Shown here one piece after another: positions 16,065-22,864 of a stretch of 56,795 nucleotides of DNA. Position 1 is the first letter of the stretch; each line of letters begins with the position of its first letter. Location of the stretch: the NCBI GenBank assembly GCA_022821145.1, contig JAJEEE010000085.1, positions 1 through 56,795 on the forward strand, in the 5' to 3' direction. The notes beneath the pieces were generated by a model. The model did not search any database. It was not told the DNA's origin and was given only the letters and a program-made list of their open reading frames with translations. The position numbers were made by a program, and so were the translations under genes. Source of the stretch: Acidobacteriota bacterium. GTDB lineage: Bacteria > Acidobacteriota > Terriglobia > 20CM-2-55-15.

Positions 16065-16931
16065 ATGACCACACGCCAACCCGTCTCCCGCCGCGCGTTC
16101 CTGGCCATGGCGGCCGCGGCGCCCCTCGCGCGGACGGCCTTCGGAAACGCCAAGCAGAACGCCGGCCCGGTCCCCGTCGGCATCGAGCTGTACTCGGTCC
16201 GCGGCGAGCTGGCCGCCGACCTGGAGGCGACCGTCACGGCCGTGGCCCGCATGGGCTACGAGGTCGTCGAGTTCTACGCGCCCTACTACCGTTGGACGCC
16301 CGAGTACGCCCGCACGGTCCGCGTGCTGATGGACGACCTGGGCATCCGCTGCCCCTCCACGCACAACAGCGCCGGCGCGTTCACCGAGGAGGGCCTGGGC
16401 AACGCCATCGAGCTGAACCGCATCATCGGATCCGACTCGATCGTCATGGCCAGCCCGCCGCGGGTCAGCGGCCTGGACGGCTGGCTTTCGGTGGCCGAGA
16501 TGCTGAACGCGGCGGCCGAGCGGCTGCGGCCGATGGGCATGCGCGCGGGCTTTCACAACCACGCCGCGGAGTGGGCGGCGGTGGACGGCGAGCGGCGGGC
16601 CATGGACATCCTGGCCGCGAACACCGAGCCCGACGTCACGCTCCAGCTCGACGTCGGCACGGCCGTGGCCGCCGGCGCCGATCCGGTGGCGTGGATCCGC
16701 CGGAACCCGGGCCGCATCGCCAGTATCCACTGCAAGGACTGGGGTCCGGGCGAGGACGCCGGCTACCGCGTGCTGTTCGGCGACGGCGCCTCGCCGTGGC
16801 TGGACATCTTCGAGGCCGCCGAGGACGTGGGCGGCGTCGAATACTACCTGATCGAGCAGGAAGACAGCCCGCTGCCCGAGCTGGAGGCGGCCGAGCGCTG
16901 CCTCGCCGCCTACAACGCGCTGCGCGGCTGA
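16065..16931 (+). CDS. Tat-exported sugar phosphate isomerase/epimerase-like protein
   Basis: 288 residues. The N-terminus carries a twin-arginine signal (TTRQPVSRRAFLAMAAAAPL), so the folded protein would be exported. The body is a xylose isomerase-like TIM barrel: GIELYSVRGELAADLEATVT, GYEVVEFY, CPSTHNSAGAF, GMRAGFHNHAAEW, LQLDVGTAVAAG, IHCKDWGPGED and a final EYYLIEQEDSP. The His, Asp and Glu residues in these blocks are the usual metal ligands. Such exported family members are abundant in Acidobacteriota; their substrates are unknown. I prefer ATG 16065 over 16053, because TATGTT at 16052-16057 looks like a -10 box 7 nt before the ATG, which would make the transcript leaderless. Confidence 0.87.
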   Translation: MTTRQPVSRRAFLAMAAAAPLARTAFGNAKQNAGPVPVGIELYSVRGELAADLEATVTAVARMGYEVVEFYAPYYRWTPEYARTVRVLMDDLGIRCPSTHNSAGAFTEEGLGNAIELNRIIGSDSIVMASPPRVSGLDGWLSVAEMLNAAAERLRPMGMRAGFHNHAAEWAAVDGERRAMDILAANTEPDVTLQLDVGTAVAAGADPVAWIRRNPGRIASIHCKDWGPGEDAGYRVLFGDGASPWLDIFEAAEDVGGVEYYLIEQEDSPLPELEAAERCLAAYNALRG

Positions 16932-16959
16932 AGGTCCGGCCCGAACGGCCGCGCCGGGC

Positions 16960-17442
16960 TCAACCCCGGGAGAACGCGACGACGATGGCGACCAGAACCG
17001 TGACCTGGATGCTGACAATCCAGCGGAACTGACTGGTCATCTTCTGGTCCAGCTTCTGGTCCAGCGCATCAATCCGCGAACTCAAACCGTTGTGAACGGC
17101 GTCGATCCGCGCGCTCAACTCATCCCGGAACCGGTCGACCTTCTGGTCCAGCGCGTCGAGCCGCGAACTCAAACCGTTGTGAACAGCATCGATCCGCGCA
17201 CTCAACTCCTCCCGGAACTGGTCGACCTTCTGGTCCAGCGCGTCGAGCCGCGAACTCAAACCGTTGTGAACAGCATCGATCCGCGCGCTCAGCTCGCCCC
17301 GGAACCGGTCGACTTTCTGGTCCAGGTCGCGGACCTGACCGTCCACGTGGACCCACATCTCCCGGGCCTCGCCGAATCCGCGAGAATGCTCTTCCACCTT
17401 GCCTTCCACGAACGCCACGCGTTCTTCTATGGACGGGGGCAT
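16960..17442 (-). CDS. Coiled-coil protein with C-terminal membrane anchor and tandem repeats
   Basis: 160 residues. From ATG 17442 (GGGAGG 6 nt upstream) the protein is almost entirely heptad-patterned: SIEERVAFVEGKVEEHSRG, then three near-identical 29-residue units (core LDQKVDRFRDELSARIDAV). It ends in one transmembrane helix, WIVSIQVTVLVAIVVAF. The design, a long cytosolic or periplasmic coiled coil with a membrane tail, matches DUF1640/CCDC90-type proteins and three other loci in this window (7017, 48308, 51477). Function is unknown; oligomeric scaffolding is plausible. The gene ends 28 bp from the convergent isomerase-like gene. Confidence 0.75.
   Translation of the reverse strand: MPPSIEERVAFVEGKVEEHSRGFGEAREMWVHVDGQVRDLDQKVDRFRGELSARIDAVHNGLSSRLDALDQKVDQFREELSARIDAVHNGLSSRLDALDQKVDRFRDELSARIDAVHNGLSSRIDALDQKLDQKMTSQFRWIVSIQVTVLVAIVVAFSRG
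17053..17313 (-). repeat. Three tandem 87-bp coding repeats
   Basis: Three in-frame 87-bp units, nearly identical at the DNA level (shared block GAACTCAAACCGTTGTGAAC on the plus strand), each encoding a 29-residue coiled-coil segment. Unit number is likely to vary between strains through slippage or recombination. Confidence 0.8.
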
Positions 17443-17475
17443 CGAACGCCTCCCGTGTACGGAACATGGTACGTC

Positions 17476-18042
17476 GTGGCCTATGCGCATGCACGCGGCC
17501 TTCCCGATACGGAAACCCGCGTCCCCCGCGGCCTGCATCCGTACGCGCTTCACGGCGCCTGGAACCAGCGCCGCGTGGACGCGTTCACCAACATCGTGCG
17601 CGACCCGCGCATCACGCGCCACGTCGCCGACGGCATGGTCGACAACCTGCGCGGCTTCGGGCGGACGGCCGGCATCGAGGACAACCGGCTGAACAACGCC
17701 AGCTCGTGCTTCGGCTGCCACGCCGACGGGATGAACCGCGCCAACAACGACCTGCGCGACTGGCTGGACGCCGGCAGCGCGCGCCTGCCCCGGGGCGAGT
17801 TCGGCGTGGATCCCTGGATCGACGACCCCGCCACGGTCGACCGCGTGCGGGAGCTGTATCCGACGTCGGCGGAAATGCGGCCCAAGATCGAGGACGACCG
17901 CCGGATGTTCCTGGACGCGATGGCCGAGATCAAGGAGGAGAGGGTGCTGGGCGTGGACAAGAACGTCTACGTCGAGCCCACGATCTGGACCATCGAGTGG
18001 GCCCAGAACCACTACGACGACGCGACCACCCGTTCGAACTGA
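17476..18042 (+). pseudogene. 5'-truncated c-type cytochrome-like protein
   Basis: A frame of about 188 codons that can open at GTG 17476. It contains a single heme-binding motif (SSCFGCHADGMNR, CxxCH) embedded in blocks that in my recollection belong to a larger secreted protein: NQRRVDAFTNIVRDP before it, and VDRVRELYPTSAEMRPKIE and LGVDKNVYVEP after it. No signal peptide is present, so heme could not be attached in the periplasm as it stands, and the region 5' of it is the divergent coiled-coil gene. It is best read as the internal part of a gene that lost its 5' end, and probably its 3' end too, since the tail is short. A strong terminator follows. Confidence 0.55.
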
Positions 18043-18056
18043 GCGGTCCCAGCGTC

Positions 18057-18099
18057 AAGCAACGGCCGGGGGCGGCGGACGCCTCCGGCCGTTGCTTTT
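18057..18099 (+). terminator. Rho-independent terminator
   Basis: Stem AAGCAACGGCCGG (18057-18069) pairs with CCGGCCGTTGCTT (18085-18097), with a 15-nt loop, then T-rich sequence. It ends transcription from the cytochrome-like fragment. Confidence 0.85.
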
Positions 18100-18151
18100 C
18101 TGGCGGCGGAATGGCGTTGAACGCATGTCTTGCAGGTAATGGCCGCTCCCG

Positions 18152-19423
18152 TCACGGGTCGACGATCGTCGCGATGCCGTGGTTCTCGATCTGGCGTCGA
18201 ACCAATTCGCTGGACACGCCGAATTCAGTGGCCAGTTCGTCCGTGTCTTCAACGGAAACGGCGTCGCCTTGAATCCGCTTGCGCAGCGCGCGCGCCGGCG
18301 ACAGGAATTCCGCCGCGAACGCCCGCGACTGCGCTTGACCATCCGTGGCCAGCGAGCTCAGAAGCCCGTGCCCCGGGACGCGCCGGCTCAGGTATTCACC
18401 CAGAGCGCGCGCCACGAGGAATCGGACGCCGACCGGACCCCGCGGCGCCGTCACACAAGCCGGACTGTCCGTTCCGACCAGTCCGTGAATACGCCCGGAC
18501 GGCGGCTCCGTATCCCACCGCGGGATCGCCAGGCCATCGAGTTTCGAGGGATCGATCGGCCGGTCGTCGAGTCCGAGCGTGTCGCGCACACTGCGGGCGA
18601 GATCGTAACCCCGCAGCCACGGTTCGGCCGCGGTGGGAAGTGACAACGTCGAGCGAACTTCCGCCCACGCGCTGTCCTGCGGTTCTCGCGCGAGCGCGTC
18701 CGCCGCGTGGCCCAACCATCGCGAGACCCCGGCCAACAGCCCGTCGCTCGCCAATGCCAAGGCGTCGTCGCGAATGGACGGATCGACGCGTTCGCAGAAA
18801 GCCACGATGGCGTCTGCAACTTGATCCGGCGCGTCGAAGGGATCGACACCCACCAACGCGGCCGCGCGGCTGAACTCGAGTTCCTCGTCATCCAGGTCGT
18901 CGATCGCTGTCCACGCGCGTCCCAGGCTGCCCGCGGCGGCGGCACATTCAGGCTGGCCGTGCAGGCGATCCAACACCGCGTCGATGAGACGACGGAACTC
19001 GAGTTCCAGTTCCGCCCGTTCGACGTCGTGCTGACCCTCGTCGACAAACTCGATGCGGGCGTACTTCGGCTTGTAGCGATTCCACGCCAGGCGCGTCCGG
19101 CCCGAGGACGGCGTCATGCGCAAGTTCGGCAGTACGAACCCGTCACCCGCAAACGCCAAGTTATGACGAGACTCGAAATCGGGCGTCGACACAGCAGCAT
19201 CGCCGACCTCGTACCAGATGTGCCACCAGTTCGTCACCAACCACTCGGCCACGTTGAACAGCGGCACCACGACCTCCTCGCGGTAGATGCGCCGTTCTCT
19301 GTCCAGAACGGATGTGACAACGGCGTCGCCGACGCACACGGAGAACGTGGCCATCGTGAATTGCGCCAGCTTGTCGGGAGGCGGCCCCGCATCGACCCAG
19401 TCGAATTGAAATCGTACGCTCAT
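18152..19423 (-). CDS. ImmA/IrrE-like protein with degenerate metal site
   Basis: 423 residues. The C-terminal third is an ImmA/IrrE (DUF955) domain by pattern: VGVRFLVARALGEYLSRR occupies the place of the zinc-binding helix, and SRAFAAEFLSPARALRKRI, DELATEFGVSSELVRRQI is the conserved end. The usual HExxH is replaced by R-A-L-G-E, so zinc and protease activity should be absent. The N-terminal 300 residues are family-specific (EWLVTNWWHIWYEVGD, NLRMTPSSGRTRLAW). Such two-part proteins may act as regulators or in conflict systems together with the small gene just upstream, whose stop overlaps this ATG (ATGA). Function is unknown. Confidence 0.75.
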   Translation of the reverse strand: MSVRFQFDWVDAGPPPDKLAQFTMATFSVCVGDAVVTSVLDRERRIYREEVVVPLFNVAEWLVTNWWHIWYEVGDAAVSTPDFESRHNLAFAGDGFVLPNLRMTPSSGRTRLAWNRYKPKYARIEFVDEGQHDVERAELELEFRRLIDAVLDRLHGQPECAAAAGSLGRAWTAIDDLDDEELEFSRAAALVGVDPFDAPDQVADAIVAFCERVDPSIRDDALALASDGLLAGVSRWLGHAADALAREPQDSAWAEVRSTLSLPTAAEPWLRGYDLARSVRDTLGLDDRPIDPSKLDGLAIPRWDTEPPSGRIHGLVGTDSPACVTAPRGPVGVRFLVARALGEYLSRRVPGHGLLSSLATDGQAQSRAFAAEFLSPARALRKRIQGDAVSVEDTDELATEFGVSSELVRRQIENHGIATIVDP

Positions 19424-19816
19424 TCGAGTCCCTGGACGTGTTGACTGGGCTCGAGCGGATACCCGTGGTACTCGCCGGAACCGGGAGAGCCCTGCCGCGC
19501 CTCGAACACGATCTCACCTTCGCGATGCCAAACGTAGCGGGGAAAACCGCCGTCCCAACCTCCGACGTTGCCTGCACGCACGGCGTCCCGGAGCCACGTC
19601 TCCACGAGTTCGCGGCGATTGACCAAGTCTTCGGGACACAGGCTGGCGTTCGGCCTGCGGGCGCGGCATTCCGGCAAAGCCCAAGACGTGCTTGTGGTAC
19701 GGACTCCCGACGTATCGGCAGCCCGCGGCCACCAGTGCCAACTCGATACCGGACAGCGGCGCCTGGATCCGGCGCGCTCTCGGGTTGCCCCGCTGGAATC
19801 TCGGTCGTTTCACCAC
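19420..19816 (-). pseudogene. Small partner protein of the ImmA/IrrE gene, frameshifted
   Basis: About 131 residues when reconstructed. The first frame gives RIQAPLSGIELALVAAGCRY, GSPYHKHVLGF and MPRP. The frame breaks at about 19652-19666, and the second frame gives RPNASLCPEDLVNRRELVET and WDGGFPRYVWHREGEIVFEA, ending GYPLEPSQHVQGLE. Removing one base joins them into MPRPRPNASLCPEDL, the expected sequence of a small family I recognise beside ImmA/IrrE-like genes; I know no function for it. Start GTG 19816 or 19813 is tentative. The stop overlaps the next gene's ATG, so the pair is a translationally coupled operon. Confidence 0.6.
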
Positions 19817-19884
19817 ACCCAACGCGGCGGACGCGTTCCGCCGATCCGTGGCCGGCAGGCCGGTCGAACCCGCGCGCGTACGCT

Positions 19885-20043
19885 TCAGTCCTCGTCCAGG
19901 AACACCAGGTTGTCGGCGGCGATCGCCATCCATCCCTCGGCGTCCCCGGCGTTGATCATGCCGGCCACCCGCTCGGCCAGCTCCCGCATGATGGGCGACA
20001 CGCTCAGGTCGGCGCCCCGGCCGCGCGGCGGCCGCGCTCGCAT
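19885..20043 (-). CDS. Possible 52-residue small protein
   Basis: A short frame from ATG 20043. After a basic start it reads RELAERVAGMINAGDAEGWM and ends AADNLVFLDED-stop, a normal amphipathic composition unlike the Arg/Pro-rich noise frames around it. It might be a small antitoxin or a 3' remnant. Its end (LVFLD) is reminiscent of the IVFLD-stop micro-ORF of element C. No family was recognised and no ribosome-binding site is clear. Confidence 0.4.
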   Translation of the reverse strand: MRARPPRGRGADLSVSPIMRELAERVAGMINAGDAEGWMAIAADNLVFLDED

Positions 20044-20135
20044 AATCTCACCACAGGCGCACGGCGTCAGGCAACAACGCGCCGCGTTCCAGCGACGACG
20101 AGGCCAGGCGATTCCGCGTGTGTACGATGCGTATA

Positions 20136-20330
20136 ATGAGACGCGCGGAAGTCGTTCGGCGATCGAAGGGGGATGGTTGGGTGCTCAGAAACGTGCGCGG
20201 AAGCCACCACCAGTACATCCACCCCGAAAAGCCCGGGCGGGTCACCGTGAAGCACCCGAGCAAGGAAATCCCGATCGGCACGCTACGCAATATCTACCGG
20301 CAAGCCGACTGGGAATGGGAGAACCGCTGA
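20136..20330 (+). CDS. hicA: HicA-type mRNA interferase toxin
   Basis: 64 residues, full-length HicA: MRRAEVVRRSKGDGWVLRNV, the catalytic GSHHQY with the conserved His, a VTVKHPSKEIPIGTLRNI block and a short tail. It folds as a dsRBD-like domain and cleaves mRNA when free of HicB. Start ATG 20136 gives the family N-terminus; the ATG at 20124 would add four residues. TACGAT at 20123-20128 sits 7 nt before the ATG and could be a leaderless -10 box. hicB follows after one base, in the usual toxin-first order, so the module looks intact. Confidence 0.93.
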   Translation: MRRAEVVRRSKGDGWVLRNVRGSHHQYIHPEKPGRVTVKHPSKEIPIGTLRNIYRQADWEWENR

Positions 20331-20331
20331 C

Positions 20332-20742
20332 GTGCGATACCCTGTCGTGATCCACAAGGACGCCGACAGCGTTTACGGCGTGACCGTACCGGACCTGCCG
20401 GGCTGCTTCTCGGCGGGCGAGACACTCGAGGAGGCCGTCGAGTCCGCGCACGAGGCCATCGCCTGCCACCTGGAAGGGCTCCTCACGGACGGGGAGCCCG
20501 TTCCTTCAGCGGAATCGTTGGAAACGCACCAGTCCAGCGACGATTTCAAAGGCGGAATATGGGCGCTCGTCCACGTCGACGTCACGAGGCTGTCGGGCAA
20601 GACGAAACGGATCAACATAACGGTGCCCGCACGTGTTCTGGCAATCGTGGACGAGGCCGCGGCGCGGGAAGGCGAAACACGGTCCGGGTTGCTCGCCAGA
20701 GCGGCCCTCGACTACGTCGAACGTCAATCCGCCAAGCACTAG
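20332..20742 (+). CDS. hicB: HicB-type antitoxin with ribbon-helix-helix domain
   Basis: 136 residues starting at GTG 20332. The N-terminal half is the partially degraded RNase H fold of HicB (YPVVIHKDADSVYGVTVPDL, PGCFSAGETLEEAVESAHEA) that wraps the toxin. The C-terminal 50 residues (INITVPARVLAIVDEAAARE, then GLLARAALDYVER) form a ribbon-helix-helix DNA-binding domain, so HicB can repress its own operon. The stop of hicA is one base upstream. Length is typical for the RHH type of HicB. Confidence 0.93.
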   Translation: MRYPVVIHKDADSVYGVTVPDLPGCFSAGETLEEAVESAHEAIACHLEGLLTDGEPVPSAESLETHQSSDDFKGGIWALVHVDVTRLSGKTKRINITVPARVLAIVDEAAAREGETRSGLLARAALDYVERQSAKH

Positions 20743-20806
20743 GCCGCATCGTGTCCGACCGCCCGCGCGCCGTTACAACTTGAAGTCCCGGACACCTTCC
20801 ACCGCC

Positions 20807-21622
20807 ATGGAATACGCGAACCCGCACCTGCTGATCGGCGCCGGCGAGCTGGCCGGCCGCCTGGACGACCCGGACCTGGTCCTGCTGGACCTGCGCCAGC
20901 CCGAACTGTACGCCAACGGCCACATCCCGGGCGCGCGCGGCCTGGACATCTTCGGCGTCAGCCTCGTCGACACGCGCCCCGCCCCGCTGGCCGCGTTCCT
21001 GTGGATCGTCGAGCACCTGATCGCGGCCAAGGGCGTCGACCCGGACAGCCGCGTCGTGGTGTACGACGCCATCAGCGGCGAGCGGGCGGCGAGGCTGTTC
21101 TGGTTCCTGGAGTTCTTCGGACACGCCTCGGTCCGGATGCTCGACGGCGGCTTCGGCGCCTGGGAGCGCGCCGGAGGCGAGGTGACCCACCGGGCCCGGG
21201 TCCCGCGCCGCGGCAACTTCCGGGCCCGTCGCGACAACAAGCGCCTGGCCACGGCCGACGACGTGCTGTCGCGCCTGGGCCGTGACGACGCCGTCATCGT
21301 CGACACGCGGTCGGAGGCCGAGCACACGGGAGCGCTGGTGCGCTCCGCCCGCGGCGGCCGCATCCCGGGCGCCGTCCACCTGGAATGGAAGAACAACCTC
21401 GACGCGGACGGCCGCTTCAAGCCGGCCGCCGCGCTCCTGGCCCAGTACGAGGCCCTGGGCGTGACGCACGAGGCGGAGGTCATCCCCTACTGCCAGGGCG
21501 GCTACCGGTCGGCGAACACGTACACGGCGCTCCGGCTGCTAGGATATCCTCGCGTGCGAAACTACCTGGGCTCGTGGGGCGAGTGGGGCAACCGCGAGGA
21601 GCTGCCCATCGAGACGGCCTGA
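20807..21622 (+). CDS. Two-domain rhodanese-type sulfurtransferase
   Basis: 271 residues, thiosulfate/3-mercaptopyruvate sulfurtransferase type. Domain 1 (residues 5-125) is the inactive rhodanese fold (VLLDLRQPELYANGHIPGAR, FGHASVRMLDGGFGAWERAG). Domain 2 (residues 150-265) has VIVDTRSEAEHTG, RIPGAVHLEW and the active loop YCQGGYRSA with the persulfide-forming Cys, then GSWGEWGNREELPIE. The CQGGYRS loop favours thiosulfate over mercaptopyruvate, by analogy with known loops. It is cytosolic with no signal peptide. Start ATG 20807 opens EYANPHLLIGAGELA; upstream codons in the same frame overlap hicB antisense and are not coding. Confidence 0.9.
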   Translation: MEYANPHLLIGAGELAGRLDDPDLVLLDLRQPELYANGHIPGARGLDIFGVSLVDTRPAPLAAFLWIVEHLIAAKGVDPDSRVVVYDAISGERAARLFWFLEFFGHASVRMLDGGFGAWERAGGEVTHRARVPRRGNFRARRDNKRLATADDVLSRLGRDDAVIVDTRSEAEHTGALVRSARGGRIPGAVHLEWKNNLDADGRFKPAAALLAQYEALGVTHEAEVIPYCQGGYRSANTYTALRLLGYPRVRNYLGSWGEWGNREELPIETA

Positions 21623-21705
21623 GCCGGCCTCGCGAGACGCCATCGATCATCGAAACCATTTATACCGGTTCACAACCGTCAACAATCCCGAGGAACTCAG
21701 ACGCC

Positions 21706-22818
21706 ATGAAACGAACTCCGATACTCGCGACACTCGTGCTGACGATCGCGCCGTCGCTGCCGGCCCTGGCCCAGTCCGACCCTACGGCGGGACGGTCCCA
21801 CTTCCTGCCCCATATCGCCGACGGGGGCGGCTGGCAATCCACGCTGATCGTGACCAATGTCTCCGATGCCGCCGGCATGTGCACGCTCGAAGTGAATGGC
21901 GGCCTGACGCTGGACCGGTTCCAGGACCCGGGCGACGACGTGACCGTGACCGGTTCGACGGCAACGTTCGATCTGTCCGCGACGGGAGGTTACCTGGTGT
22001 GGTCAACCCGGAACGTATCGGCAACGGTCAACAGTTACGCCATCCTCGACTGCGAGGCCGACGTCACGGCGCAGATCACTTTCGCATTCTTCAGCGGTTC
22101 GGACAGGCCGGAGGGAATCGCCACCGTGTTCAGTTCGACGCCCGGCAGGGAATTCCAAGTTCCGGTCCTGAATGCAACGGGCACCGTCGGGTTCGCCATC
22201 GCCAACGATTCGGACGCCGACGCAAACTGCAACATCGTCCTCGAGGACCCACAACGGAACGAAGTGGCCAGACTCATAGAGATGGAGATGGTGGAGTCGA
22301 AGACCAACAAGGCGGTGTTGCTCAACGACGAAAAGACAACTGAGATTCCGGGAACGTTCGAGATGGGCTCAGCAACAGTGTCCTGCGATCAGCAGGTGGC
22401 CGTCATCGGACTGCATTTCGAGCTGGGGGGGGAAACCGGGATCCTCACCTTCAACACGCTGCCGCCGGCCGTGCTCTCCGCCGGGGAAGCGACGGGCCCC
22501 GCCGACATGTACACGCCGCTGGAAGGACTGACCGTGGCGCACGGACAGGTGTCGCTCGGCGACTTCGCGCTGACGTTCTGCCTCGATGTCCTGGCCCCGG
22601 GGCTTTCCCCTCCCGGCAGCGGCGTTACCTACACGGTCCACACCTCCAAGTGGCAACGGCGCGACGACGCGAACGCTCCGTGGACTGACGTCGAAGGTCA
22701 AACGTATGAAGGCCGGGTATGCCCCTACTCGCCGACCGAGCCCGGGCAGTATCGCCTGGTCGGGGACCTGACCGTCCGCCGCATGAACTCCAGCGAGAAC
22801 TGGTTCACCGTGGAGTGA
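21706..22818 (+). CDS. Secreted protein with one HIADG module
   Basis: 370 residues, exported (signal MKRTPILATLVLTIAPSLPA, cleaved after LAQ). It holds a single copy of a 220-residue module found in five proteins of this window: FLPHIADGGGWQSTLIVTNV, GYLVWSTRN, GIATVFSS, FQVPVLNATGTVGFAIAND, AVIGLHFEL, TFNTLPPAV. A C-terminal domain of about 110 residues (HTSKWQRRDD, GQYRLVGDLTVRRMNSSENW) is homologous to the C-terminus of the protease at 25832-31005. Conserved Cys pairs suggest disulfides. The role is unknown; a surface or adhesive function is possible. GAGGAA lies before ATG 21706. The regulator gene 22865 follows 46 bp downstream and may be co-transcribed. Confidence 0.82.
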   Translation: MKRTPILATLVLTIAPSLPALAQSDPTAGRSHFLPHIADGGGWQSTLIVTNVSDAAGMCTLEVNGGLTLDRFQDPGDDVTVTGSTATFDLSATGGYLVWSTRNVSATVNSYAILDCEADVTAQITFAFFSGSDRPEGIATVFSSTPGREFQVPVLNATGTVGFAIANDSDADANCNIVLEDPQRNEVARLIEMEMVESKTNKAVLLNDEKTTEIPGTFEMGSATVSCDQQVAVIGLHFELGGETGILTFNTLPPAVLSAGEATGPADMYTPLEGLTVAHGQVSLGDFALTFCLDVLAPGLSPPGSGVTYTVHTSKWQRRDDANAPWTDVEGQTYEGRVCPYSPTEPGQYRLVGDLTVRRMNSSENWFTVE

Positions 22819-22864
22819 CGGGGGCCCGCGGCCGACCCGCTCGTATCCGCGTGACCGACAGATT

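Noticed and set aside
15870-17018. Minus-strand frame of about 380 codons covering the isomerase-like gene
   Set aside because: Antisense to a Tat-exported TIM-barrel protein. Only its last few codons (EEIIFLD) are of interest, as part of repeat element C.
20132-20137. Perfect TATAAT overlapping the hicA start codon
   Set aside because: As a -10 box it would start transcription inside hicA and remove its N-terminus; TACGAT further upstream fits better.
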